DNA from: a virus
Virus record (IMG/VR): IMGVR_UViG_3300032516_000089
Coordinates: 1-35,271 of that record
Direction: 5' to 3' (one strand)
DNA: 35,271 nucleotides
The notes beneath the pieces are model-generated. The model searched no databases and was not told the origin of the DNA. It saw nothing but the letters and a program-made list of their open reading frames with translations. Each line of letters opens with the position of its first letter. The stretch's first letter is position 1. Shown here one piece after another: positions 22,564-30,985 of the stretch. Both the position numbers and the translations under genes were made by a program.

Positions 22564-23111
22564 TTATCCTTTTATCTTTTTTTTACGCCATTGTTCAGCG
22601 TTCGCGCGCCATTTGTTTATTTCCGGATCTTCTTTTTTATACATATTAGTTAATAACTCTTGATAAACTAAAAATGTGACGAACGGTAATTCCATTATTT
22701 CCCTGTGAGAGAAATTAAGACGCATAAGCAAAACGCCAAAAAGATCTGCCAGCCGGATTATTTCGTTTCCGGCTGGCTTCCCACGTTTTTTCCTTTATCG
22801 TCTTTTAATTCCTGTCCGTAAAGAAAGGCGACTAATTTAGGTAATTGATCGCTGACGTCAAGATTTTCTAAAACTTCTTTACTGATCGGCGTAATGAAAA
22901 ACGCTTGGATCGACGTAATCAGCGCGTCAATGCTTTCCGGTGAAGCCGGCGACTTCTGCCAAACTTCCGCGCTTTTTAAAAGTTTTAAAGTCGTCTTAAC
23001 TGACGCGTCCCCTTTTACCTTATAGGTTATTTTATTTATTACTACTTCCCTATCTTCCGGGACGAACGCGTCAAGATCAATTATTTTAATTTTGCCTTCT
23101 TTTTCGGACAT
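22564..23111 (-). CDS. tail assembly chaperone, frameshift product (gpGT-like)
   Basis: Programmed -1 frameshift extension of the 117-aa chaperone below. Translation starts at 23111, reads 109 codons in frame 0 to AAC (22785-22787), slips back one base, and continues for 73 codons in the -1 frame to TAA at 22564-22566, giving 182 residues. The added part begins RGKPAGNEIIRLADLFGVLLMRLNFSHREIMELPFVTFL and ends in a basic KWRANAEQWRKKKIKG. This T-like tail binds the tube protein in known systems and lies directly before the tape measure gene, exactly as in lambda. The coordinates are for the whole fusion, so the span contains one repeated base. Confidence 0.9.
22748..22791 (-). promoter_or_regulatory. 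-1 ribosomal frameshift signal (slippery site and stem-loop)
   Basis: The heptamer A AAA AAC (22785-22791) is in the correct phase for codons AAA AAC in frame 0 to re-pair one base back. After a 7-nt spacer, GCCAGCCGG (22769-22777) pairs perfectly with CCGGCTGGC (22748-22756) around a 12-nt loop that contains the frame-0 stop (22758-22760). Site, spacer and stem all match the standard model for tail chaperone frameshifting. Confidence 0.95.
22758..23111 (-). CDS. tail assembly chaperone (gpG-like)
   Basis: The 117-residue product of frame 0, made when no slip occurs. It starts after AGGGGGAAATT. 'VPEDREVVINKITYKVKGDASVKTTLKLLKSAEVW' and 'ALITSIQAFFITPISKEVLENLDVSDQLPKLVAFLYGQ' fit the small acidic chaperone that coats the tape measure in long-tailed siphophages. 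A lysine-rich end (KDDKGKNVGSQPETK) is replaced in the frameshift product. It lies between tube and tape measure genes, as expected. Confidence 0.85.
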   Translation of the reverse strand: MSEKEGKIKIIDLDAFVPEDREVVINKITYKVKGDASVKTTLKLLKSAEVWQKSPASPESIDALITSIQAFFITPISKEVLENLDVSDQLPKLVAFLYGQELKDDKGKNVGSQPETK

Positions 23112-23123
23112 AATTTCCCCCTG

Positions 23124-24113
23124 TTATACGTCGTAATCAGCCGCGAACGAATTCTTTATGACGACGTCTAATAAATTATCTGCGCCCGGCTTAATTGCAT
23201 ATCCGACGCATTCTTGCATTATTGGACTTGCTTCCCCGGACAAGTTTACCGGCGCGCCTATATGTTTAATATGCTTTAAGTTTATGTCCAGCGATCTTAT
23301 TGCGTCAAGCGCGCCATATCCGGCTTGAACGCGGAAAGATCCGTCGGCGATTGTATCGACGATCGCCGTTCCGGCATTATAATAAACTTTCTTATAATGC
23401 GTTGCATTTAAAAACTTTAACGTAAAATTGACTTCTATTGTCAGCAATTTTTCAATTATTTCTGCCGGCGTAATAGTCGTCCCAAACCATATATCAAAAT
23501 TATTAGATATCTTAAAAGAAAACTTTGATATTTCTACCGTTCCGCCGCCGTCGACTGTATAAGTCGGCGTATCAAAAAACATAATCGGATCGTTTGCTTC
23601 ATAAGTCGGCGTTGACGCTGCGACTTGAACGACGCCTTTCGTCCCGATCAGCGAAGCCGTGCATTTTATCGGCTGGCTGCTTTCGCCTTCAATAGTTAAA
23701 TCGCTGACGTGAAGATCTTGAAAGCGTTCTACTATTGTTGGCGTCGCCGGATCTATTCCGCGTTCCAGCGTAAAGAAATGCGGTGTTGCTACTTCTATTG
23801 TGTGCTGTGCTGGCGAAACGCCGCCGACCGCTGCAACGTAAGTATCTTTTCCCATAAGCATATTTAAAAAGAAACCTAACACGTCCGGGCGCGCATAGAA
23901 AGAAACGTCGCCGCTGACTTTATGCGTCGACTTATACGCTTCGATTGTATAGCGACCGAAGCCGCCTTCTGCTGCTTTTAAATCTTCCTGTTCATTTACT
24001 AAACCTTCGGATAAATACTTAATAAAAAGCCCGGCTGTTGGAGCAACCGGCGTTCCGAATGTTGTTTGCTTTCCTACTCCGATATAACCATTTGTCGATA
24101 AAATTGGCGGCAT
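23124..24113 (-). CDS. major tail tube protein
   Basis: The 329-residue protein begins STNGYIGVGKQTTFGTPVAPTAG, the common opening of phage tail tube proteins. It continues as a beta-rich fold with YKSTHKVSGDVSFYARPDVLGFFLNML. The stretch FTLKFLNATHYKKVYYNAGT near 230-250 and a final NIDLKHIKH region complete it. Such subunits stack as hexamer rings to form the tail tube. Start after AAAGGGGGAATAAAAAT. The next genes are the chaperones and tape measure. Confidence 0.85.
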   Translation of the reverse strand: MPPILSTNGYIGVGKQTTFGTPVAPTAGLFIKYLSEGLVNEQEDLKAAEGGFGRYTIEAYKSTHKVSGDVSFYARPDVLGFFLNMLMGKDTYVAAVGGVSPAQHTIEVATPHFFTLERGIDPATPTIVERFQDLHVSDLTIEGESSQPIKCTASLIGTKGVVQVAASTPTYEANDPIMFFDTPTYTVDGGGTVEISKFSFKISNNFDIWFGTTITPAEIIEKLLTIEVNFTLKFLNATHYKKVYYNAGTAIVDTIADGSFRVQAGYGALDAIRSLDINLKHIKHIGAPVNLSGEASPIMQECVGYAIKPGADNLLDVVIKNSFAADYDV

Positions 24114-24117
24114 ATTT

Positions 24118-24345
24118 TTATTCCCCCTTTAATTTTTTGCTTTCATAGATCGGCTTAAAGCCGTTGCTAACTTTTGCTCGATCTTCCGAAAGCGGATAGA
24201 TTTTTCCTTTTTCTAACAAGCCGAATTCAGCCGTAAATAATTCTGCGCCTGTCCATTCAGCGCCGATATATTTTTTATCGACTGCCGGCTTGTCTATATC
24301 AATTATATCCTGTTTTTTTTCTTTGTCAATATATTTCTTTGTCAT
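24118..24345 (-). CDS. 75-aa hypothetical protein between tube and terminator genes
   Basis: The 75-residue product has a charged start (MTKKYIDKEKKQDIIDIDKPAVD) and a short fold around 'AEWTGAELFTAEFGLLEKGKIYPLSEDRAKV', ending KKLKGE with the next ribosome site in its last codons. Similar small genes lie at this place in other siphophages, but the function is not known. Confidence 0.6.
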   Translation of the reverse strand: MTKKYIDKEKKQDIIDIDKPAVDKKYIGAEWTGAELFTAEFGLLEKGKIYPLSEDRAKVSNGFKPIYESKKLKGE

Positions 24346-24355
24346 AATTCCCCCT

Positions 24356-26368
24356 TTAATCTTCTTCCGTCATAGTAGTTAAATTAAACTCTACAATTAA
24401 AACTGTGTTATTCTGATCTAAGACAGCGCTTACGATCCCGGACGGTATTGTTTCCTTTAATACTGTATTTGATAAATTAAGATCCGACTTAAACGCCGAT
24501 AATATACTTTTTGACAGCGCCTTTACGTCGTCCTGTGCTGTCTTTGCGTCTAACAGCCGGACATAAAGACGCATAAGCCATTTATGATTGACCGTATAAC
24601 TAACCGCTTCTGTTTGTGTTTGATCGAAGCCGTCATACCATAGCGTAAGCGCCGGTAATTCCGGTATTAGTTTCGGCTCGTAATTTAATATCGTCTTTAA
24701 TCCCGGACAGTAAAGCGTTAGTAAATTGACGATCGCAGTTTCTATAAGCGCTATGTCATAATTACCGTTTGCTGAAACCGTTATCGTCGACGGCGCGAAT
24801 TCGTCCGATCCGCCGACGTCATTTATCGCTATAAACTTTGCCGTTTGTCCTGTGCATAAGCCGATTTGATAAGCCCAAATAATAGCGCGGTAATGTATTC
24901 CCGAAACCAGCGTTAAAGCGAAAGCGTGATCGTTTATTATGACGACCTGTTCCGCCGGACGCCCGGTAATGTCCATTTCTGCCGTTAGCATTTTTTCCTG
25001 TGTCGGCGCATAATTGCTTAAAAACTGATTAGTAATAACCGGGATCGCTAACCAATAATAAGCGCCATATTCCCAAAAATGACGCGTATAATTTAAAAAG
25101 TCGTAAGTAAAATAAGCCGATAGATCGACGCCAGCCGCTATACAAGGCGACGCGTTTTGTAGTTTATAATCAGTCGCAAGGACGCCGCCAGCGTTCACGA
25201 ATAAAGGATCTGCGCTTATAGAAGTAAGATCTTGACCGCTGTTCGCTTGCCAAATTGCTAACGTCGCGCAAGGAATTGTATTCCAAATGTAAGCAATATA
25301 TCCAGCAGTCTTATATAAACAATTTCTATCTGATTTTATATATCCGACGTCAGCCGGGACAGTAAAAATACAACCGCCGCCGCCGGCTTCAAATAAAATA
25401 TTATTAGTTAAATAATTTGCGCCGGTCAAGGACGTCATTGAAACAAGCCAGCCCGCGCCATATATAGTATTATTATAAGTCCGGTTGCCGCTTCCGTTTG
25501 AAATGCTTAAAGAAACATATCCGATATTTTTTATTAAATTATTGTAAATCAAATTATTGTTTCCGGTTATGTCAATACCAATATAATATGGATTGTCATA
25601 TACATAATTATTATAAATCTTCATATTGTTGCCGCCGACTAAAATTAAAGCGACTGTTCCATTGTATAATTCGTTGTCGTGAATTTCCGCATTATCAGCG
25701 CCGCCATAACCATAGGAAGAAACGCCATAATTTACATTATAAACTTTATTATTATATATTTTACAATTTGCCGCGACATTTACAACAATTCCAAACGTTA
25801 TATCGTGAACAATATTGTTGTGAACAATATCATTATTTCGACAACCAATTCCATTATTAGAATTATAAATATTGTTATTAAATGCTTCGCAATTTTCCCC
25901 CAATGACAACGGCGCATAACAATTATAAACAACATTATTTTTTATAATTCCATATTTTGAAGCATAAATAAAATATATTCCATAACCGCTTGCGCAATCG
26001 TGAACAATTAAATTTTCAAAAATTACATAATCGCAATTATAAATATACGTTGAAAATGCGGAAGCGAAGTTTTTTATTTCAAATCCTTTTATTGTTAAAT
26101 AGTCGGTTTCGTAAAAATAAAATCCATAAGTCGTAATATTTTGACCGTCTAATATCGGACTATTTCCGGCGGCGGCTTCTATTACAAGTCTATAAGTCGC
26201 AGTTGGCTTTAATACATTTTGCGACATTGGCGTTTCCGTATATGATCCATTATATACGCGTATTGTTTGCGTTTCCGTGAACGGTGTCGATCCGACAGCC
26301 GCTTCAAGATCCGCGATCGCTGCCGATATTGTAGCAAACGGCTTTCCGCTTCCGACTTCTCTTATCAT
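24356..26368 (-). CDS. beta-helix protein fused to a tail-terminator-like domain
   Basis: A 670-residue fusion. Residues 1 to about 440 are a right-handed parallel beta-helix: repeated N-rich turns (ENLIVHDC, IKNNVVYNC, FNNNIYNS, VHNNIVHDI, IYNNKVYNV, IYNNYVYDN, IYNNLIKNI). They end with DPLFVNAGG and NASPCIAAG, as in secreted bacterial beta-helix proteins. About 445-535 is a small beta domain. About 536-670 (from NYDIALIETAIVNLL to the end) resembles siphophage tail terminators such as lambda gpU, including the helix and strands of ALTLWYDGFDQT and KWLMRLYVRLL. Its place just before the tube gene is where a terminator belongs. The helix half lacks GATC for about 1 kb, unlike the rest, suggesting a later gain. 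Confidence 0.75.
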   Translation of the reverse strand: MIREVGSGKPFATISAAIADLEAAVGSTPFTETQTIRVYNGSYTETPMSQNVLKPTATYRLVIEAAAGNSPILDGQNITTYGFYFYETDYLTIKGFEIKNFASAFSTYIYNCDYVIFENLIVHDCASGYGIYFIYASKYGIIKNNVVYNCYAPLSLGENCEAFNNNIYNSNNGIGCRNNDIVHNNIVHDITFGIVVNVAANCKIYNNKVYNVNYGVSSYGYGGADNAEIHDNELYNGTVALILVGGNNMKIYNNYVYDNPYYIGIDITGNNNLIYNNLIKNIGYVSLSISNGSGNRTYNNTIYGAGWLVSMTSLTGANYLTNNILFEAGGGGCIFTVPADVGYIKSDRNCLYKTAGYIAYIWNTIPCATLAIWQANSGQDLTSISADPLFVNAGGVLATDYKLQNASPCIAAGVDLSAYFTYDFLNYTRHFWEYGAYYWLAIPVITNQFLSNYAPTQEKMLTAEMDITGRPAEQVVIINDHAFALTLVSGIHYRAIIWAYQIGLCTGQTAKFIAINDVGGSDEFAPSTITVSANGNYDIALIETAIVNLLTLYCPGLKTILNYEPKLIPELPALTLWYDGFDQTQTEAVSYTVNHKWLMRLYVRLLDAKTAQDDVKALSKSILSAFKSDLNLSNTVLKETIPSGIVSAVLDQNNTVLIVEFNLTTMTEED

Positions 26369-26667
26369 TTATCCGCCTTTGGCGCTAACCTTTCGGGAAG
26401 ATCCGGGACATTAAAAGCCGGGATCGCTTCGGGATCTGCTAATTGATATTCTACCGGTGTAATAATGATCGCTGCTTCTGCATTATTTACGCAGTATTTA
26501 TTATTCTTCGACCACGCTTTTGTTTTTGCTTCTGTTATGTCAGCGTTTAAAATACCAAAATTATTTTCGTTCAATTCTTCCGATCCAAAAATAAAATCGT
26601 CCGGCTTAATAGCGACGATCTTAAAATAACCGTAAAGATCTTTATTTTTGCTGTAAAGTATTTTCAT
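26365..26667 (-). CDS. 100-aa hypothetical head-tail region protein
   Basis: The 100-residue product starts after GGGGGAACGGCTGGCTTACA, with long spacing. The middle (IKPDDFIFGSEELNENNFGILNADITEAKTKAWSKNNKYCVNNAEAAIIITPVEYQ) is beta-rich, and the C-terminus is proline-rich. Genes of this size between gpG-like and terminator genes are common in siphophages and are probably structural. It overlaps neighbours by 4 bp on both sides. Confidence 0.6.
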   Translation of the reverse strand: MKILYSKNKDLYGYFKIVAIKPDDFIFGSEELNENNFGILNADITEAKTKAWSKNNKYCVNNAEAAIIITPVEYQLADPEAIPAFNVPDLPERLAPKADK

Positions 26668-27197
26668 TGTAAGCCAGCCGTTCCCCCGATCTTATTTAAC
26701 ATAGTTTCAAGTGTCGACATTATGCTATCAATGGACGCTTCCATTCCGCGTTCAAAATATCTCTTTGGCTTTATCTCGACTTGCTGCTTAAATATAAAAT
26801 CTGTTCCATATTCAAGATCCGATCCGCCTTTACGCGCGCCTGTCTTTTGTCCTTTTATCGACATTGGTATAAATAGCGCCTTTGCTTTTTTAGGACGTAT
26901 TATTCCGCCGTATTCTTGTATATCGCCATAGATCCGGTTATGTCCTATCTGTAATCTAAGCCCGGTTAATTGATAAACGATCGTCCCGGATAAGCCGGCT
27001 GATCCGTGAAATAACGGAAGCCGTGTTTGGTGTCCCATATTCCAGCCCGGCACAATGTTTCTTTTGACGTTCTCTTGTATCTTACGTCCGACGTTTAGCA
27101 GCGCGCGTTGAAACGCAGAATAAACTGTCGAAGTCGGATCTTTTAATAAAGGTTTAGCGGCGTCCGGGATATTTAATTTAATTTTGTTAATCGGCAT
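26664..27197 (-). CDS. tail completion protein (Mu gpG/HK97 gp10-like)
   Basis: The 177-residue protein has the helix-turn pattern of the phage virion morphogenesis family: an N-terminal helix ('AFQRALLNVGRKIQENVKRNI'), then GLSGTIVYQLTGLRLQIGHNRIYGDIQEYGGIIRPKKAKALFIPM (about 75-119), with EYGG and PxKAKAL-FIPM as conserved cores, and a late helix. Mu gpG and HK97 gp10-type proteins sit at the head-tail joint. Position after the connector gene fits. Confidence 0.8.
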   Translation of the reverse strand: MPINKIKLNIPDAAKPLLKDPTSTVYSAFQRALLNVGRKIQENVKRNIVPGWNMGHQTRLPLFHGSAGLSGTIVYQLTGLRLQIGHNRIYGDIQEYGGIIRPKKAKALFIPMSIKGQKTGARKGGSDLEYGTDFIFKQQVEIKPKRYFERGMEASIDSIMSTLETMLNKIGGTAGLQ

Positions 27198-27209
27198 TTC
27201 TTTTCCTTT

Positions 27210-27776
27210 TTAAAATCTTATTTTCATATACGGTGTAAGCATAGAAATAACGTCGGACGATAAAAACTTTTTTGGATCTGACAGGATAACGCCGTCGCGT
27301 AATGTCTGTGAAAAATCTGCGTTATCTCTTTTATAAATAAACTCGATCTGTAAAAAAGCCGCTAATTGAAGATCCGCCGGCATATTAGCGATCGCTGCGC
27401 CATAACCGCAAGCATATTTTACTTGTATATTCTGAAAGCCCGGCGCGAATATTCCGTTTATATACCGGATCAGCCCGGCTTTTGAATTGATTTTAAAATC
27501 GGTTAGCGTCATTATTTCCGGCGTGTCATCAAAATAAAATTGGACTTCTGTAAGCGTATTTATCGGGCTATTTTCGACGATCAGTATATCTTCCCCCGAT
27601 CCGTCATAAACTTCGGTAAGATTTTGGTTTATAAACTTCTGCGCGCAATAACTTTCAAACATTTGCGACGTTCCGTTTATTAGATTTTCTACAATAGCGT
27701 CGTCAGCCGTCCCTAACAGTTTAATCATAGATTTGCAGCCAGCAACGCTTACGATCGCATTAGCATTTAAGCCCAT
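27210..27776 (-). CDS. head-tail connector protein (gp6-like)
   Basis: The 188-residue protein has N-terminal helices ('DDAIVENLINGTSQMFESYCAQKFINQNLTEVYDGSGEDILIVENSPI') and then a small beta domain, the pattern of HK97 gp6 and SPP1 gp15-type adaptors that ring the portal. The stretch YDGSGEDILIVENSPI is the clearest family mark. The C-terminal part holds helices with LQLAAFLQIEFIYKRD. It starts after CAGGGGGAATT. Confidence 0.78.
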   Translation of the reverse strand: MGLNANAIVSVAGCKSMIKLLGTADDAIVENLINGTSQMFESYCAQKFINQNLTEVYDGSGEDILIVENSPINTLTEVQFYFDDTPEIMTLTDFKINSKAGLIRYINGIFAPGFQNIQVKYACGYGAAIANMPADLQLAAFLQIEFIYKRDNADFSQTLRDGVILSDPKKFLSSDVISMLTPYMKIRF

Positions 27777-27787
27777 AATTCCCCCTG

Positions 27788-28198
27788 TTATTTCTTGGCT
27801 TTCTTTTTACCTAATATCTTTGCCGCGATCCCGGTTGCGTCTTTTTTATCTGTGTCTTCCCCGGTTATTACTTTTTTAATCGGCGCTTCAATTTCTTTTT
27901 CTACCGGCTGCGCTGCGACTGATCCGACTTCTTCAATATAACCGGCGTTCATAAGCGCTTGCGCGCGCGCGTCGTCAACTTCTACTTTTAATATTTCCCC
28001 TTTTAAATGTCTTGCGCCTTTCTCTACAAGATTATCGATGGTTGAACGGTATTGTTTTTCCATTTTAGTATTCCCCCTTGCTTCTGCCGCTGCTTCTGTT
28101 TTACTGTCGACGGCGTCTTCTTCTTTTAAAGAAAGGACGGCTTGCGCCGTCCCTTCTTCCTTTGTCATTCCGAATACTTTTTTATAGTCTAATACCAT
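27788..28198 (-). CDS. 136-aa head protein, possible dual start
   Basis: The 136-residue product has an acidic helical N-terminus and a central LKGEILKVEVDDARAQALMNAGYIEEV, a type of small domain seen in phage head proteins. A lysine-rich end follows (GKKKAKK). An inner ATG at 28061-28063 (residue 46) follows AAGGGGGAATACTAAA, a better ribosome site than that at the annotated start (GAGATCATAAA). The inner frame would give 91 residues and may be the main product. It shares the last stop of the upstream gene by proximity only. Confidence 0.6.
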   Translation of the reverse strand: MVLDYKKVFGMTKEEGTAQAVLSLKEEDAVDSKTEAAAEARGNTKMEKQYRSTIDNLVEKGARHLKGEILKVEVDDARAQALMNAGYIEEVGSVAAQPVEKEIEAPIKKVITGEDTDKKDATGIAAKILGKKKAKK

Positions 28199-28199
28199 T

Positions 28200-28742
28200 T
28201 TATGATCTCAATATCCCGGTTACGACATATTCGCAAGTCGCTGTTGCGCTGTCGAATTTCATATATATTGCGCTGTCTTTTTCTGCGACGAATATTGCTG
28301 TTGCGTTTGTCTTATCGACAGTCGCTATTCCGCAAGGAATTACCCAATCGGCTGCCTGTGTTCCGCCTGTTCCTACGCAGCGGTAAACTTTTGCGCCGGC
28401 TGAATAAGTGTTCACAAGGTTAGCGCCTAATGTATAACTAACGTTCGCTGCGACTGCGCCCATTGTTTGTATTTCATAAATTGTAGGATCAACGACGTCC
28501 TGTATAATAACTACGTCATTTAATACGATCCCGGCTGTAAGCGTGCATAACATTACTTTCTGTCCGGCTGCGCCGCCAGCGGTTGCGCGGCTTAATGTCG
28601 ATCTCCATAACGACATATAGGTTGACGCTTTATCGTTTGTCATAGAAAGCCAAGTCAATATCCTTTGAAGATTTGTCTTTGCCGGAAGCGCTAAAACTAA
28701 TCCAGCGCCAGCGACTTTTGCCTGCGAAAAAAATGTTTTCAT
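28200..28742 (-). CDS. beta-rich head protein, possible decoration
   Basis: The 180-residue protein is beta-rich and hydrophobic ('AGIVLNDVVIIQDVVDPTIYEIQTMGAVAANVSYTLGANLVNTYSAGAKVYRCVGTGGTQ'), ending in strands (SAIYMKFDSATATCEYVVTGILRS). It lies directly after the capsid gene, the usual place of decoration or head-fibre proteins. No definite family. Its mRNA start is preceded by an 8-bp GC hairpin. Confidence 0.55.
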   Translation of the reverse strand: MKTFFSQAKVAGAGLVLALPAKTNLQRILTWLSMTNDKASTYMSLWRSTLSRATAGGAAGQKVMLCTLTAGIVLNDVVIIQDVVDPTIYEIQTMGAVAANVSYTLGANLVNTYSAGAKVYRCVGTGGTQAADWVIPCGIATVDKTNATAIFVAEKDSAIYMKFDSATATCEYVVTGILRS

Positions 28743-28771
28743 TTGTTATTTCCCCCTTTTTAATTTGACTT

Positions 28772-28805
28772 CCGCGCCGTCGAATAGTTTCGCATACCGG
28801 CGCGG
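28772..28805 (-). promoter_or_regulatory. GC-rich hairpin after the capsid gene
   Basis: CCGCGCCG (28772-28779) pairs perfectly with CGGCGCGG (28798-28805) around an 18-nt loop. It lies between the capsid stop and the ribosome site of the next gene. No U-run follows. A stem after the capsid gene could stabilise its mRNA and lower read-through. Confidence 0.65.
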
Positions 28806-28836
28806 TAAGCCATTACTCTAACCGTTTAATTTAAAA

Positions 28837-30045
28837 CTACGCCATTGTTATTCCAGTTATCCTTGCAAACTTCGACGCGTCGGCGATCCTAAATGCAACT
28901 CTTTTTACGCCGCGGAAGCAAGTCTGGTCGTATTCGAAATATCTTTCTTTGCTTACGTCAATTACCATTTCTTGCCTGTCGCCGATAAATGCGTAAGAGA
29001 AGTCGCCGGCGATCATATAACTTTCATTTACGCCAACGCCTAAATTGCTGGGAATATATTTGTCAGCGTAAATATTCGCGTCCCAAAGTGTAGAAGGGAA
29101 GCCCTTTACTGACGGCTGCTGATAAATATACATTCCTTCGTCGTCTTTCATTTTCCTTAATTTTCTTTTTTCTCTTAAAGCGTGTAAAACTGCAACGTCA
29201 GCGCCTTCGTCTTCTTCTACTGCGCCGATAAGATCCGCTGCGTCGTCCATTAAGTCGCCGCTGTAAGGAATGGTTGAAATTCCGGCTGTGTTATAAATAC
29301 CGGTGATTGGATCGCCTGCGCCGCCTGTTCCCTGTAAAAATGCGGTTTCTTCGCCGCGTATCATAGCCAGCGCGAATAAATTCATCAACACGTCATCAAC
29401 AGCCGGGTTGCTATCTGCAAGCAACTCGTCGCTGACTAATGTCTTTACTACAAGTTTATAAGCGGTTAATGTCATCTGCTCGAATGTCGGATCTGACGCA
29501 GTCTTTAAGCCGTTCTCGTCAATCCAATAAGCAGTATTTCCGCCAGCAACGACCGGGACGGTCATTGTCCGGGACATCATAGGATAAATATTGGCAAGGT
29601 TTCTGATAATCGAATTTTCTTTTATTAGGTTTACTATCTTTGTGGACTGCTCGACCGGGACTAAAAAGCCGCCGGTTGCGCCAGCGCCTTCGGCAAGTAT
29701 TTTCTTATCTGCTTCTTCGCCGTAAAACTTTGAAGCCGACTGCAATTTATATTTATCGATTATTCTTTTATCGCCTGTCTTTATTCCGACAAGTATTTCC
29801 CTAAATGACTGCTTTTCGCCGCGTTCGCTAATTACTGCCGGCGCTTTCATTTTGCTGATCGCTTCCGTCAGCCCGGACGTCGCTTCTTTTACTGCCGTTC
29901 CGACTGCTGCCGAAACTGCGTCAGCAACTTCTTTTAAAGAAACTTCCTTTGTTTCTTTTGCTTCAAGCCCGGACAATTCCGTTTTTTCTGCTTCGGTTAT
30001 TGTGCCGGCTGCTGCTTTTGCCCTTAACTCTTTTAATCTGTCCAT
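28837..30045 (-). CDS. HK97-type major capsid protein
   Basis: The 402-residue protein has an N-terminal helical delta/scaffold region (about 1-110; KELRAKAAAGTITEAEKTELSGLEAKE...). The HK97 fold follows: EGAGATGGFLVPVEQSTKIVNLIKENSIIRNLANIYPMM, VPVVAGGNTAYWIDENGLKT, FLQGTGGAGDPITGIYN and the late YFEYDQTCFRGVKRVAFRIAD. The delta region is normally removed by the protease encoded next to it. Start after AAAGGGGGAAATACAAA. It is the most abundant structural protein by analogy. Confidence 0.92.
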   Translation of the reverse strand: MDRLKELRAKAAAGTITEAEKTELSGLEAKETKEVSLKEVADAVSAAVGTAVKEATSGLTEAISKMKAPAVISERGEKQSFREILVGIKTGDKRIIDKYKLQSASKFYGEEADKKILAEGAGATGGFLVPVEQSTKIVNLIKENSIIRNLANIYPMMSRTMTVPVVAGGNTAYWIDENGLKTASDPTFEQMTLTAYKLVVKTLVSDELLADSNPAVDDVLMNLFALAMIRGEETAFLQGTGGAGDPITGIYNTAGISTIPYSGDLMDDAADLIGAVEEDEGADVAVLHALREKRKLRKMKDDEGMYIYQQPSVKGFPSTLWDANIYADKYIPSNLGVGVNESYMIAGDFSYAFIGDRQEMVIDVSKERYFEYDQTCFRGVKRVAFRIADASKFARITGITMA

Positions 30046-30061
30046 TTTGTATTTCCCCCTT

Positions 30062-30985
30062 TTATTCGACTTCGCCTTTTATTCGCTTAATTTCTCTGCG
30101 GACGATCCCGGCGACGTTTACGCTTTTTACTGCCGCCTTTAAATCTTCCGCTGAAATTCCCGGCGCTGCTGGCGCGTCTTTTATTTTCTTATCTGATATT
30201 ATAACAAACTTATTGCTTTTGTCAAGTGTTTTTTCTGCTTCGTCGTCAGTCGCCGGATCGGTTGCGTCCAATAATTCCTTTAATGCGCTGACTGCTGACT
30301 GTATAAGATCCCGGTTGCGCTTCGACAGGACGCGACCTTCTTTTAAATTAAACAATTCATCAAGCGACTTTTTTAGGACTTCGTTTTCTGCTGTTATGTT
30401 TTTTAACTCGTCCATAAGATCGCGCGTAAAACTGCTTTCTTTTACTACCGGCTCGGCTGCTGCCGGCGGATCAGTTTTAATTACTTCTTCTTTCTCAAAA
30501 GTTTTAACGAACGCCAGCCCTTCTTGACTTTTTATCAGCCCGGACGCAGCGCGTTCCATAAGCGCGTTTGCATTACAAGGGACAGGGACGCAAGAAACTT
30601 CCAGCAATTCCGCGTTCCTAAATATTTTACTGTCTTCGCTGTCCCGATCTGCTTGAAAGCCGACGCTGAACGCATTTAAAAAGCCGCCTTTATATAACTC
30701 GAATATATCATTAGCAAAATCAGTCTTAGCAAATTGTATTTTTTGTATTAAACCTTTTTTATCTGTCTTCGTCCATAGCGCCTTTGCTACCGGCGGCTGA
30801 CTGTAATTATGCGCCCATAATATAACCGGGTTTTTTTCGTAATTCATCAACTTCCATTCTTCCGGCGGAATATACTCGCCAACGCGATCCTGTTCCCCGG
30901 TTGATACTAACGCCGTGATCGATCGTTCTTCTTCATCGACGCTTTTTATTGCCGCTGCGTATTCCTTAAATATTTTTATAATCAT
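30062..30985 (-). CDS. prohead protease with C-terminal helical extension
   Basis: The 307-residue protein has the herpesvirus-assemblin-like protease fold: H59 in PVILWAHNYSQPP, S107 in GFLNAFSVGFQAD and a following E in NAELLEVSCVPVPCNANAL. This is the usual catalytic serine-histidine arrangement of caudovirus proteases. Residues about 170-307 are a charged helical extension ('MDELKNITAENEVLKKSLDEL') that may act as internal scaffold. It matures the capsid by cutting the delta region. Start after AAAGGGGGAAAACAAA. Confidence 0.88.
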   Translation of the reverse strand: MIIKIFKEYAAAIKSVDEEERSITALVSTGEQDRVGEYIPPEEWKLMNYEKNPVILWAHNYSQPPVAKALWTKTDKKGLIQKIQFAKTDFANDIFELYKGGFLNAFSVGFQADRDSEDSKIFRNAELLEVSCVPVPCNANALMERAASGLIKSQEGLAFVKTFEKEEVIKTDPPAAAEPVVKESSFTRDLMDELKNITAENEVLKKSLDELFNLKEGRVLSKRNRDLIQSAVSALKELLDATDPATDDEAEKTLDKSNKFVIISDKKIKDAPAAPGISAEDLKAAVKSVNVAGIVRREIKRIKGEVE

